This document shows, one piece after another, positions 23,100 through 34,760 of a stretch of DNA of 64,000 nucleotides. The stretch comes from Takakia lepidozioides (taxonomy: Eukaryota; Streptophyta; Takakiopsida; Takakiales; Takakiaceae): positions 51,644,001-51,708,000 of the forward strand of contig CM060731.1 in NCBI GenBank assembly GCA_030704615.1. Reading direction: 5' to 3'. Positions within the stretch are counted from its first letter, which is position 1; each line of letters begins with the position of its first letter. The position numbers and the translations under genes are program-made. Under the pieces are notes generated by a model. That model did not search any database. It was not told the DNA's origin and saw nothing but the letters and a program-made list of their open reading frames with translations.

Positions 23100-24370
23100 A
23101 CCGACCGCAGGACGGACGCAGAAAACCGCCCGGGCGACCCAGGGACGGACGCCGACCCCATGACGGAGAAGTCGGACGCCGACGGAGACGGGGGCCGGGT
23201 GACGGGGCGGTCCAAGAATTCCTCGGCGCTCTTTGGATGTCTCCAAACCCGTTGCAGTTTCCGTTGCTGGCGAGTTTCCGTTCCCTCAACGCCGACGGAG
23301 TGTGATTGTGGGCATCTATGATGTGGACGGAAGCAGCGGACGGAGGGTCCACGGCCTCGGTCTGCCAACGCAGAAACTCCCATACTTTCCGTCATCTTTT
23401 GGATGGACGTTGCAGAGTCGGTCGATATGCGGACGGCCCCATCCGTCGGCTCCCGAGTCGTTCCCAGTACCTTCAGTTGCTTTCCCAGCGCTAGAATTGT
23501 TCGCTGGCACTCGCTGCTGCGATGTCTCTCTCCTAATAAGAGGGAATAGTCACTCTCTTTGTCAGAGGAGGGATGCCTATGGAATGGAAATCTGTTGTGG
23601 CGGTTTGGAGAGAGGAAAGGCGAGAGGAATGCTAAGAGGGGATGCCTAGAGAACAAATCAGGCTGCATTGAGAATCAAAACTCTCAAGAATGGCCTGTCT
23701 TTCTTTTGGGACTATCACCACAAAGCTGCAGCAGACATGGTAATAGAATGTACGCATATTGTTTGAGGCGTTCTAAGAGATGAAGAGAGGGCCTATAGGT
23801 TCATTGGAGCGCGAGGTTCAAAGACATACCTTTCGAGACTTTCCCTCTTCTTCATCCGCAGTTGAAGGTCGAGATACAGCCCAGTCACCGTCCCTCCCAT
23901 GTGACCCCCCTGAGTTTTCACTGTTGGCAGCCCCTGCAAAGTGGGAGAGGAAATTATCAGCACCTTGACACGCAGATGGGATATTCCGCGAAGTTACCAC
24001 GGGCCTTTCCAGATCCAGAATCAAGCTTCCATAAGACGAAGAACACATTACCACATTTGGAACTCACCTGTGGTACACCCATTATTGTTTACTATAATTT
24101 ACACTGGGTGTTGGAGGCTGCTACAGTAATGCGACTGCATGTGCATACTCGCTCCTGCAGGTCTTCAAGCTTGGCAACCACCTCCTGGTGCCGCCGGCGT
24201 TCCTCATGCAATTCAACTTCTAGTGCTCCCACCTTGTCATGCAGCTCATTCATCTCTGCGTCTGCAGCTCGGATGCTTGAAGCCAGCCCAGGGTTTGGAG
24301 AAGAAAGCTCCATCAACTCTTCGTCAATCAGTTTATCTTCCTTTCTTTTTGGGTCTTGCCCAGTACCCTG
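23100..24370 (-). pseudogene. Filament-like plant protein (FPP) C-terminal remnant
   Basis: FPPs (DUF869) are long coiled-coil proteins of the plant cytoskeleton and nuclear envelope. An exon at about 24370-24113, after the acceptor CTGGCAG, encodes a charged lead-in (KRKEDKLIDEELMEL) and a coiled coil (NELHDKVGALEVELHEERRR, HQEVVAKLEDLQERV), as near the end of FPPs. At about 23540-23470 a second piece encodes ECQRTILALGKQLKVLG, matching the FPP signature in which IAAA-EKLAECQ precedes it. Here IAAAS is in one frame and ECQRT in another with the linker missing, so a small deletion broke the frame. The GC-rich remainder to 23100 stays open but is not recognisable. The N-terminal two-thirds of an FPP are absent to the right. 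The remnant ends exactly where the plus-strand PPR homology stops. Confidence 0.6.
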
Positions 24371-25739
24371 CCAGTACTAGCATGGCTTTAGTCCACAGAG
24401 ACTACTACTTGGCAAGGAGTCTATAACTGAACTCTGAATACCTCAGGTACCATCCTTGTTCACCCAAATCATAATCAATTTTTGTTCCAATTCAAATTTT
24501 GATTTGATTCCTTCTTATTCAAACATTTGTAGTGCGCAAATTTGATCTTCTCTCTCAGTTTCCAAGTGCTCATCGAAAGGTCATAGTACTCAACGTCTTC
24601 TCACTCGCTCCTTGCCCCAAAATATTCAAGCAGTCATAGAGATACTATAGATTCAAATATGTATAGTGAGGCAAACATGGATGCTCAAGCTGAGAATGCA
24701 CAGGAGACCGCACAGGAAACAGAGTTTGTTGTTTAGGAAAGAGGATCCATGCGGATTCCTCTTCCATAAAGATCTACATTTTCTCTTATTGAGCAAAATT
24801 TTGCTATAGATCTATTTGATTTGTTAATTATCTATAATCCAATTCTATCCTAAAAGCAGTGGGTTATGAGATTGTCTGCTCCACAAACATCAGATCATAG
24901 TGGAGATTTGCGATCAATAGATTTAAGACTTGTTTGGTGCATTCTTTGTAAGCAGGAACGGTCTTCATACATGGGTATATATTAACATGTCTTTAGGAGT
25001 TTTTTTTATTGGTTTACCGATCACCCAAGTTTTTTTGATGAAAACTTGTCATCGAGGAGATTTAGCATTTCAGGCATTATGAGTTCACAATCTGATGGGT
25101 CACAGTCATCACAAACCCAAGGAGACAAAGCAGCCTTGTATCATTGGGACCATTGTTGAACCCCTATTTTCCACGTTTAGTATGAAAAGTCTTTCGGAAT
25201 CCCATGTCCTTTCTCTCAACAAGACCAATCTATATCCGCTGTGGGTTATGTAAGTCTTGTAGCTGCACTGGTAGCCGATCCAGAGTAAGCCCCATTCACA
25301 ATCATCCCGATGCTCCCCCAAAGTCTAACTTATTGCTCCATGTATCAAGAGATACACACAATGTAATAGTTTGAAGATTTTAGGCAATATGAGCGGCACT
25401 TGGCTCATGTTAATGAATGACTTTCAAAGGGGAGGGTACACACTTAGCACTGCTAGGAAAGCACAAGAAGAATTTCATGAGAGTGTTGAGCAGTTCACAG
25501 CAAGATATACCGTTGACGACGATTGCAGTGAGATGTCATGGGATAGGACCACCACCTTTCAAGGATATGGGGTGACTCTCACCAACGACATGGACAATCC
25601 AAGTATAGACTGGGGGTGGGATGGGTAGGTGGAGGTGGTATGTTTTAATCTTGACACTAAAGCATTGTCCGTAGAATCCTCAGTGTAATGGGCTGACCAA
25701 AAGGTTTAACAAAACTATGTGTCAAATGTTTGAGAAGAA
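24371..25739. other. AT-rich, no recognised gene
   Basis: A short open frame at 25371-25628 (85 codons) resembles nothing I know. No other feature is seen. Confidence 0.4.
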
Positions 25740-26330
25740 TGGCACATTGATTGACGAAATGGGATAATATAGCCTTGCCTATCCTGATTTTTGACTATCG
25801 AACCTTAGTGCAAATCAAACTAAGCTAACCACTAAGGTCAGCACTGGTCAAGTTAACTCCTTTTGAACTCTTGTATGGCAGGAAAAGCCATACTCCCCTG
25901 CATATATATTAGTATTTTGCATGTTTCAGATTTTGAACCTGTGGACTGGGATGTTTTTGTGCATGAGTTAGATTGCAAGCGTCGTAGATTAAGGGAGGTG
26001 GCTAAAAGCAACATAGTGCTGGGTCAGGCTGCTCAAGCTAAACATTACAATTGACGACGTGTTGTCTATTCTGATTCTTTCAAGGAAGGCTAGTCAGTGT
26101 GTGTGAGATTGCAGCCCGGCAAGCAAGTTTCCAAGGGACTGATGGTCCCCATTTGACTGCTGAAATCCCGCCAGGCCGCCCATATCATTTGCTCCCTCAA
26201 CATGACACTACTACCCTTATCCCTAGGACTGTTGATGTCTCTTTGTTGGTACCTTATGTACACGATCACTTTTGATCTCACGTATTTGAAATTGAGAACA
26301 GACAAGTTAATATCCCCACACCAACACGAC
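25740..26330 (+). mobile_element. Ty3/gypsy integrase C-terminal remnant
   Basis: Broken frames encode the end of a retroelement integrase. The bases at about 25858-25885 read as TPFELLYGRK in a shifted frame. They are followed by SDFEPVDWDVFVHELDCKRR and LREVAKSNIVLGQAAQAKHY, the usual region where integrase meets its C-terminal tail, then a stop and RRVVYSDSFKEG. No LTRs or other domains are visible. This is an old fragment, unrelated in strand and sequence to the element at 45-53 kb. Confidence 0.65.
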
Positions 26331-28935
26331 TTGGACGATATGTTATGGAGGCTCCTGCTGATGACTGGTGTTCAATACTGGCCATTTGGACCACTTGATT
26401 TACTGCTTTCACATAGTCAAGTTAGTGGTTAGCTTAGTTTGATTTGCGTGATAGTACTCCTAAAGCACCACCATGTACACATTTGCCAGGGTTTGTTCCG
26501 CGTGGAGTTTTGTCCTCCGCCCAACTTGCAGGGCAAGGTTTTCTCCACACAGGTTTTTTGAATTTTCATCCCTCTTGTATCAGGTGTCATGTGCCATAGA
26601 ATTTAGTGCTTACCTCTAGTTTAGGTTCAGTTTTTGGTTCCATGCTCGCAGGGGCTCGCATTATTTGGAAGGCCCAGCATACTTCACATATGTGGGGCTG
26701 GGATTGCCCCTTTGGATATTATTCTCCCTTAATGGAGGGACAGGGGATGGGTAGTTGGAAAGCAATGTAGATGAGCTGAAGGAAGTTAATGTTAAGCTTA
26801 TTTCGTTGATGGAGGTTGTCCACTATGACAATCCTACATGGCCTATTATTTAGATTAGGTTTTCAATTCTTTAACCTGGAAGCGTCAAGGGCCTTCATAG
26901 GTGGTTATGCTCTTGTGTCCGAGAGTCTTGTGCACCGTAGTGGGGTAAATGGCATTATGGGCCACAACTTTTTGTCTTACGTGTGTTGGATGAATGTGTG
27001 AGAGTGAGTGCGAGTAGATGTTTGGATTGAAGCGGTTAGGTGAATCCTCCCCTATTTGCAAGCATAGTTATGTGACTATATCCCCGTAAACTAGTCCTGC
27101 CAGTCACTTCAAGAGAAAGAAAAATATAATCCCTAGGACGAGAAAATTCTAAAAAATATATTTATAAATAAATAAACTGGTCATTTGTCTGATTGGTTGT
27201 GCAGGGAGGGACCAACCATTAAGCTAAAGAGAGGGATGCCGTGCATGCATACGATCCAACACCTTGTAAAACACCTTATGCATTTACAACTAGCATATAG
27301 GCGAGCATGTCTCTCAAGAGTAAAAACAATCTCTCTCTCTCTCTCTCTCTCTCATATTAGCTTCTAATCACATTAGTATTACATTTTGGTCTTATTATTG
27401 GTTATGTTTATACAATTTATTCTTATCTTACCGCTAGAACTATATGGAGCTTATGGCTAGCCTCAAGCTAGCTCGAGTAGCCTTTATGGTGCACTCAACA
27501 GTTTTTAAGAGAAAATCAATGAAGAGGGGAGTAAACATTTGCTAACAAATGACACTTGACATTTGCCAGTGTGCACAAGTAGGGGAGTAAAATTTTCTTA
27601 ACATATATAATAGTTCAGGGGGCCTGATTTGTGAGCTGTCGCTCCCAGGTGTTTCTCTTTAAAAATATAAATAAAAAATAGTTTAACGTTTTTAGAGGTG
27701 ATATTTATCCAGGGCAGACTGGACACAAGTCACAAATCTCAAAAAATCTTTAAAAACTATTATAAAATGACCTTGAGATGCATGGCACTTTTAGAAAACA
27801 AATTCCCTTGGGGCTGGGGCTCTGCTCTTGTAATGCCTCTATGGCTCAGAAAGGGGGTTTATTGTTTATTTCCCTCTCAAGGCCCAGTTGCTGGGGCTGG
27901 TGTTTCCTTGGAGTTTTTTTAAAATTAATTTACAATAAAAAATAAAAGACTTGAGAAGTTGAGACATGTTCATTTGCACGGATATAGCTGCTAACTCGTG
28001 TTAGTCCGCGGCAATAGGATATTTGGTTTGGTGGGATGTGATGGATTGTAATGATTGTGACACGGCTCACAAGCACACGGCTCTGCATTTCCGATATTGC
28101 ATTCGGAAGTTGCTAGGTGGTCAACATCAGCCCCAAAGATCTCATGCTCTTCTCACTGATGGATGAGTCACTGACAGTTACATTGGAGAACCTGTGAATT
28201 GACTACCATGTTATTTAGTTTAGGTCATCTGTGCTGATAGCTAGTTTAGGATTCCTACAATGGGGTACTCCACTCTTTACACACAATCGATGATACACAA
28301 TGCAGTTTCAACTGTGACTCTTCTATTCAATTAATTTCATCAAAAGGGCCTTGTCCCCTTTCTTTAAAAAAAAGAAAAAAAGTTTCAGTTTCAATATGTG
28401 CGACCATCCGTTCCCAACCAATCAACCAAATGTACTCTAGTTCAATGGAGCTTACCCCAGAAAAAAGGCAAATAGTAGCCGCAAGGCGAAGTGGCTATTA
28501 CTTATGCGGCTTCCTCCGGGGTGTTCTTCTAGTTGGATTGGTTAAGTACGTGTGGATGGTCCGTAAAGGATTTTGAGCTGTAAAATGGGTTCATGTCACT
28601 TTGCTTCGTGTAACCTTCATGCATACTTAGTGTTAGGATTTCTTAGTTTCTAGCCTGCGGGTGCTGGTTAATGTCTTCGTTCAAACCTGTGTACTTACAA
28701 TGGCAGATGAAATAGTGTTCTTGTAACTTTCTGTGGATCTGCTAGAATACCTATGTAGCATTCCTCTCGCGTGTGATTCTGGTCCTCTTTGCAATTCAGA
28801 AATAAATAAATAAATAAAAATTCAAAAGCTCTAAAATAAAGTGCATCCAAGGGCCAAAATAAAACATAAAAAAACTCTAGATCTATTTAACCCAAAACCC
28901 CATCAGTGGAATATACCCTGGAACAGAAATATGGA
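26331..28935. other. Gene-poor stretch with a CT microsatellite
   Basis: No gene is recognised. A CT microsatellite of about 23 bases lies at 27331-27353. An AT-rich segment near 27140-27180 and a TAAA repeat at about 28801-28820 are also simple sequence. The 27621-27650 repeat motif is listed separately. Confidence 0.5.
27621..27650 (+). repeat. Dispersed GTGAGC-N-GTCGCTCCC motif, copy 2
   Basis: This copy has the longer shared block: GGCCTGATTTGTGAGC, one variable base, then GTCGCTCCC. The copy at 44637-44662 carries the same block inverted. An AT-rich run follows. Confidence 0.65.
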
Positions 28936-28940
28936 CTATG

Positions 28941-29268
28941 TAACCGGCTCGAGGCCATGGGTTATATCGCATGTAGCCGAGGCGCGGTAGCGCCGAAGCT
29001 GCAGGCGGTAACCCATTGGCCTCGAGCCGGTTACCGGACATAACCGGTTTTTCGAAACATCGAGAGTGACAGTTCATCCATATACAGCCCGGTTATCGAT
29101 TCTCGATGTGACAGTCATCCATGCGCAGCCCGGTTATCGATTTTTTACATCCATGCACAGCCAAGGTTATCAAATCTTGTGAGGATTGCAGGTTACCGCC
29201 TGTAACCAGCGTCCAGTGAGCCAGTCGTTTGAAGACACGTACTCGAGATGCTTCGAAAAACCGGTTAT
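28941..29268. repeat. Compound fold-back element (nested inverted repeats)
   Basis: Two nearly perfect inverted-repeat pairs occur here. Arms 28941-28964 and 29009-29033 share ACCGGCTCGAGGCCA with one indel. Arms 29040-29065 and 29243-29268 share ATAACCGGTTTTTCGAA. Further short blocks (AGCCCGGTTATCGATT) repeat in tandem at about 29087-29140, and GCGGTAACC pairs with GGTTACCGC across the unit. The structure resembles a fold-back or MITE-type element about 1.8 kb upstream of the desaturase start. Confidence 0.75.
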
Positions 29269-29439
29269 GTATTTACATCCATTTCTCCCCAGACAAAAAA
29301 AGAAATACGGAAAAAGAAAATAGTAGCGGCAGAGAACGGGCCTCAAAGTGTCCGCCGCCTCAGCGCGCGGATGAGTCACTGTCTTAAATTAAAAAAGAAA
29401 GAAAACTAAAAAGAGAAGAAGACAGAAAAGGGAGGTATC

Positions 29440-31126
29440 TGTGTGAGGAGGCGAGCAGCGTTTCACACAGCGAAGCCTCCACTCCCACCTGCTGCCTCAA
29501 TTCCTTCTTGTTGCAAACAGGAACCGGAGATTTACATCATTAAGGCCTGCGCATCCATGTTATAGCGGCCAGAAGGATCTCCAATTCCAGGCTCAGTCTA
29601 CGAAACAGTAGGAGAAGAACAAAGTTCTGAGCTTGCCTAGATTTGCAGCAGAGAAAATAGTAGAAGAAAAGTACGGGGCGACGATTGCGTGCAGTCGGTG
29701 CGGTCGAATTGTAAGTGCAGCTCTTTCCAGACTCAGTTCTTGCAGTATAGACTCTAGCCCGGACCTTGAAATGAGTGTTACTCTGACCTTATCTTTATCG
29801 TTCGGGTTGACTGACCTGTTGGCGGCTGCCTGCTGCACGGTGTTTTTAAACGGGATCTCTCATATGTTTGTCACTTTCTGACCTCTCTCTCCTCTCCCTC
29901 AAAGAAGTTGAAGACAATTTGACTAGTTTTTATGTTGTTTTGTAAGATTTTGATTATGATGGGATGGATGCTATACCCTAGATTGTACCCACGGGCAGCA
30001 AGCTGCATTTCCTTTCTGAGCTTACTGGTTTCAGATTGTTTTTCTCCTTAGGAACAAACGACAGCGCTCTTTCTTGCCGTCCAGACCATCCTCGGCTGTG
30101 AATACCGGAAGGACGGGAGTTTCCAAAGGGCAGCGTCACCCTTACCAAGGGAGATTGTCACTTTGAAGGTAATTGCGATAGGACATTAAGCTGGTCCCAG
30201 GGAAAATATCTACGACTATAATCATCATATTTATCTTCCTACCATCAAGCCTCATAGTTTTGGCTTCTCTGTTCCCTTTCCGAAGTGGCCGTAGAGTATT
30301 AAAGTGGTTCTCGCAATAGCCTTGATCTTGGTTATGTGCAATTTAGATGTCGAGTAAAGACTGTTTACTCATTTTTGGGCGCTTATTTCGATTTAAGATA
30401 TTCGTTTCTTCCACTAATCGTTTGGGATTGTTCTGTCGTCTCCGTCAGATTTGTCTTCATGTCATTTGGTTTTCTTTTTCAGCTGTAGTGGTGTTTATTA
30501 TTCGTTCTTCTTAATTCGTTTCTTTCGCCGAAGTAATCGATTGGGATTGTTCAGTGGTCTCCATCAGATTTGTCTCTATTCCTGTTCATGGTGTCATTTG
30601 GTTTTCTTTTTCTCTGCAGTAGTGTAATTGCAAGAGAATGTAGGCCCACCTGCCTTGTTGTATCCTTCTCAAAAGTCTTTATGTCATGTGATTCCTCTAC
30701 TCTCCCCCCCCTCTCTCTCTCTCTCTCTCTCTCATCTGAGAGAGAGAAAACCCGGATTAATTCTTTATATGGAGGTAAGTCTTACTACCACCTCAGCCCC
30801 TGACAGAGGTAGGTTCTGTCCCTTTTGTTCCCGCTCAAACTGGGCGCGGCTACGGCAAACAACGTCTTATGAGTACAATCTCTCTCATCTGAACTTGCCA
30901 CAAGGCTACGGCAAGGAACGTCTTATGAGTACATTCTCTCCTCTGAACTTGGTTCTTGGTTATTTTCTGATGCACCTTGAATTTCAGTGATAGGTTTGTT
31001 GAGTCTGTTTCCATGCACCTTTTGAAAAGGCTGGTTTCCTAAGAAATAGAAGTTCTCCAACTGGTTTTCAGGTTTCTGTATATTCACATCGGGTCTCTTG
31101 GCCAGCACCTTCAAATTGAATTGAAG
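29440..31126 (+). promoter_or_regulatory. Upstream region of the desaturase, possible non-coding exons
   Basis: A segment at about 30052-30170 is flanked by an acceptor (CTCCTTAG) and a donor (GAAG|GTAATT) and could be a 5' UTR exon; another possible donor is at about 29710 (GAATT|GTAAGT). A CT run at 30711-30733 is followed by GAGAGAGA, giving a potential hairpin. A segment of about 50 bases is duplicated in tandem at 30848-30897 and 30904-30950 (GGCTACGGCAA, ACGTCTTATGAGTACA). The assignment of exons to the desaturase leader is inference. Confidence 0.4.
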
Positions 31127-32785
31127 ATGGCAGTGATGGCCATGTCTGTACCTACCGGAATAGTGACGAGGACTGCAACATCATCTGACAGTTCAAACAA
31201 TGTTCCATCATGTGCACCAAGTGTAAGGCTGGTACCCTCAACAATGAAAGGAACCACCTTGGGAGTAAAGAATTTTAGCAGGCCTGGTGCTAGACCTGCG
31301 AAACCTCTCATGGTCACCATGACGGCGACTCTCCCATCAAAATCCATGTAAGGTCCCTTTTGATGAAGTCTACTGTGGTTGGGGTTTTTTGTTGTGATGG
31401 GACTACTCATATTTATCATTTCCTGTTTCAATATTGTCTTTTCTCAGTGCAGAAGTTATTACTGTTAAGGATCATGGATGTTTTCTTTTGCCTAAAGGCA
31501 GTTGTTACGATTGGCTGTGCACGTGGCAGTAATATGTAGCAGTTCTGATCATCCATTCCATTTTACCCACACCTGCAGGGAAGCTGATCTAAATGATGGC
31601 AGGAGTGCACCTAGAGAGACGCATTCCAAGATCATGCACTCTTTGGCCCCTGAGAAGATGGAATTGTTTAAATCACTTGAAGGGTGGGCTGAAACTACTC
31701 TTTTGCCTTACCTTAAGCCTGTTGAAAAATGCTGGCAGCCCCAAGATTACCTTCCTGAGCCCTCTTCAGAAAATTTCTTGGATGAGGTAAAGGAGCTGCG
31801 GGAGAGAGCTGCATGTCTACCTGATGACTACCTGGTGTGTTTGGTGGGAGACATGATCACCGAGGAAGCTCTACCAACCTACCAAACAATGCTCAATACT
31901 CTAGATGGGACCCGCGATGAGACAGGTGCCAGCCCTACTCCCTGGGGCATCTGGACACGAGCTTGGACGGCTGAGGAGAACAGGCATGGTGATGTGCTGA
32001 ACAAGTATCTGTACCTAACAGGTCGAGTGGATATGAGACAGATTGAGAAGACCATTCAATATTTGATTGGATCTGGCATGGTGTGTTCTGCTGACCCCTG
32101 TAGAGTTCAGGAACCACACTGCGGAATGCTGTCTTTTCACCTTTCTGATGTTTTTGGAAGATGCTTGAATTTGCATGTTCTCTAATTTCCATTTTGCAAT
32201 GTATGTATCTGATTGCAGGACCCGCAAACCGAAAACAATCCCTACTTAGGTTTTGTTTACACGGCCTTCCAGGAGCGAGCAACCTTTATCTCCCATGGTA
32301 ATACTGCGCGACATGCTAAGTTCCATGGTGACTCCAAACTGGCCACTATCTGTGGACTCATTGCCGCAGATGAGAGACGTCATGAGAATGCATACACCAA
32401 GATTGTGGAGAAGCTTTTTGAGCTGGACCCTGATGGGGCCATGCTGGCATTTGCTGATATGATGAGGAAGAAGATTGCTATGCCAGCACACCTGATGTAT
32501 GATGGACAGAATGAGCACCTTTTTGATGATTTTTCTCTGGTGGCCCAGAGGACTGGGGTATATACTGCTCGGGACTATGCGGACATCATGGAGCACCTGG
32601 TAAACAGGTGGAATGTCGCAAGTATCCAAGGGCTCTCCAGCGGGGGTCAGAGGGCACAAGATTATGTTTGTTCGTTGCCACCTCGCATCCGGAAGCTTGA
32701 GGAGCGGGCACAGTCTAAGGTGAAGAAGGGTCCAAAGACTGGAAGTTTTAGCTGGATTTTCAACAGGGAAGTGGCTCTTCTGTGA
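31127..32785 (+). CDS. FAB2: Plastid stearoyl-ACP 9-desaturase
   Basis: This soluble diiron enzyme of the plastid stroma uses reduced ferredoxin and O2 to place the first double bond in stearoyl-ACP. There are three exons: 31127-31347, 31579-32080 and 32219-32785, with GT-AG borders (ATCCAT|GTAAGG, CTGCAG|GG, GGCATG|GTGTGT, TTGCAG|GAC) and consistent phases, giving 429 residues. Exon 1 encodes a Ser/Thr/Pro-rich, basic transit peptide ([16 protein letters not shown]). The mature part has [32 protein letters not shown] and the two iron-binding motifs EENRHG and DERRHE. Length is slightly above the family's usual 390-410 because of the transit region. No defect is seen. The substrate position is inferred from family membership; paralogues with shifted specificity exist. 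Confidence 0.96.
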
Positions 32786-34760
32786 GTCAAAGGCAATGCT
32801 CAATCCCCATGCAACTGTGTTCTGCTGGTGCTAACTGAAGTGTGTCCTAGTGTACATTGTGCTCATCTAGTTGGACAGGAGCTGTAAAACACATTAGGTT
32901 AGTTTACTTTTCCTGGTCCTGGTATTAAGCTTTACCTGACCACAGACAAGACCACTCAGTTGGTTGGTGGTTTGATCTTCATGGGTCTGTCCACCCTTTC
33001 TTATAGATCTACCTAGCGTGAATGTGTGCTTTGTGTATGAGGGACTTCGTGGCAGGCATAGAAGGGAGATTTTCCGGTCTATAGCTTTCCAGGCAAACAA
33101 CGAGAGTTTTTGAAGGTGGAATCTACCTCGCTCCAATATTTCTAGGATATTTGCGTTTCAGGAATCGGGAATTGTACAGAAAAGTTCCAGTAGCAGGTAG
33201 TGCTGCTTATGTAAGGGGGACTGAGCTTGGCAGGCAGCAGGTAAGAAAACTGTAAGCTAGGGTCAAAATGGATCAATGTACTGCCATTTTTACCCTCCAG
33301 ATACTGAGTTGCTTCCATATTGTCCACCGTCCTGACTGTTGTTGAGTCACAAGGTCAATGTACACTCACAAAACAATTTCTGTTTTGTGTTTGTTTGTGC
33401 TTTGTTCATCTGTTTTGGATTCTTGTCCTTAAGAAGTCATACATTTTCTTTCTTTTCTTTATATCCGTCCTATGGCTGCTAGACCTAGCAAATCGACAGG
33501 TATGGGCTTTTGAGGAAATCCTGGAGCAGGCCAGGAAGATGTGACTGGTTGGTGGCACGGACCGAATCCCGGGATCAATTTCCAGGAACAAGCAGATTTC
33601 TATTTTGCTTTTGCACCTCATCAATTCAAACCACCAAGTTTTCATTATACACATGAGAAGAAAAACAATGTCATACTTTTAGGCTACTATCATTTGTTGT
33701 CAAGAGCAGGATTGTGTATTAGTGTAAATCCTTTATAAATGCATTATGCTTTACTGATAGAGAAAACTATCCTAATATGGATGCCGGTGTCTCTAGTCTC
33801 TACCTTCATTCCCTAGGTACCTTCTCTTTCTATTTCTGCATGGGCACAGCCTGCTGTACAGAGGCTGTCAGTATATCACTATTTTTAAGATCATCATGAG
33901 TTTAAACGTTCAAACCTCCCTCACCCCACTTTGCAGGACGATGCAGAGATTTTGGCATTCATACTGTGCACTGTCTGGACCAGTGTAGAATTTGTGTGGT
34001 CTGCTAAACATGCGGTAAACACTGTTAACTTATTGAGGTCAGGCTCATCTCAGACTATTGAAAGCCTTAGTAGTACCATGTTTGAGGGCTGAAGCCCTTA
34101 CACCATGCAACCTCCAGCATAGGGGTGATGGACTGCACCAAAGAACTCTTGCACTGAAACTACATTGAATGTTGAGTAGATTCTCGTTCACTTCAGTGTA
34201 GCTTGCTGAAGGAGGTACGGGTCTCGGACAAGACACCAAGAATGTAACGTTCCTCGGTGAGATCTTGAACACACATGCAAGTGATATCCTTTTCCAAAGA
34301 ATAAGCTTCCTCATTAGCATGGTCAGATCTTCCGGGTGTTGTTCTAGGTGAAGTTGCACTCTGGATACAGTTTCCTGAACTCAAGAATAATGAACACAAG
34401 GAAGCGATATGGTGGTTATTACGTATTCGGAAGAACCCTAAAAATAACAATTATAAAGGGCACCTCGCAAAGAAGGGGCACCTCACAAAGAAGGGAGTAA
34501 CACAAAATACATACCTTTGTAAAATCTTGGGGAGTACAAAAATTCTAACAAAGAGAAACAATGGTTATCGCGGCAAACGCTCAGGACAACCGCGTTCACA
34601 GGCTTTTGCAAATCTGGAAGCATAAGTCCAACGATCCTCCCTTGGAAAATGCACTGTGGACAAGTCTACAACTTCGCAATGGGTAACCTACAAGAGTAGC
34701 ATACCAGTCTACTGAAGACATGAGATTTTTCAAGTCTCATGCAATGAGCTCAAAAGGACA
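32786..34760. other. No gene recognised between desaturase and hydrolase
   Basis: The left part is presumably desaturase 3' UTR and the right part 3' UTR of the converging hydrolase gene. No domain, RNA gene or clear repeat is seen. Confidence 0.4.
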
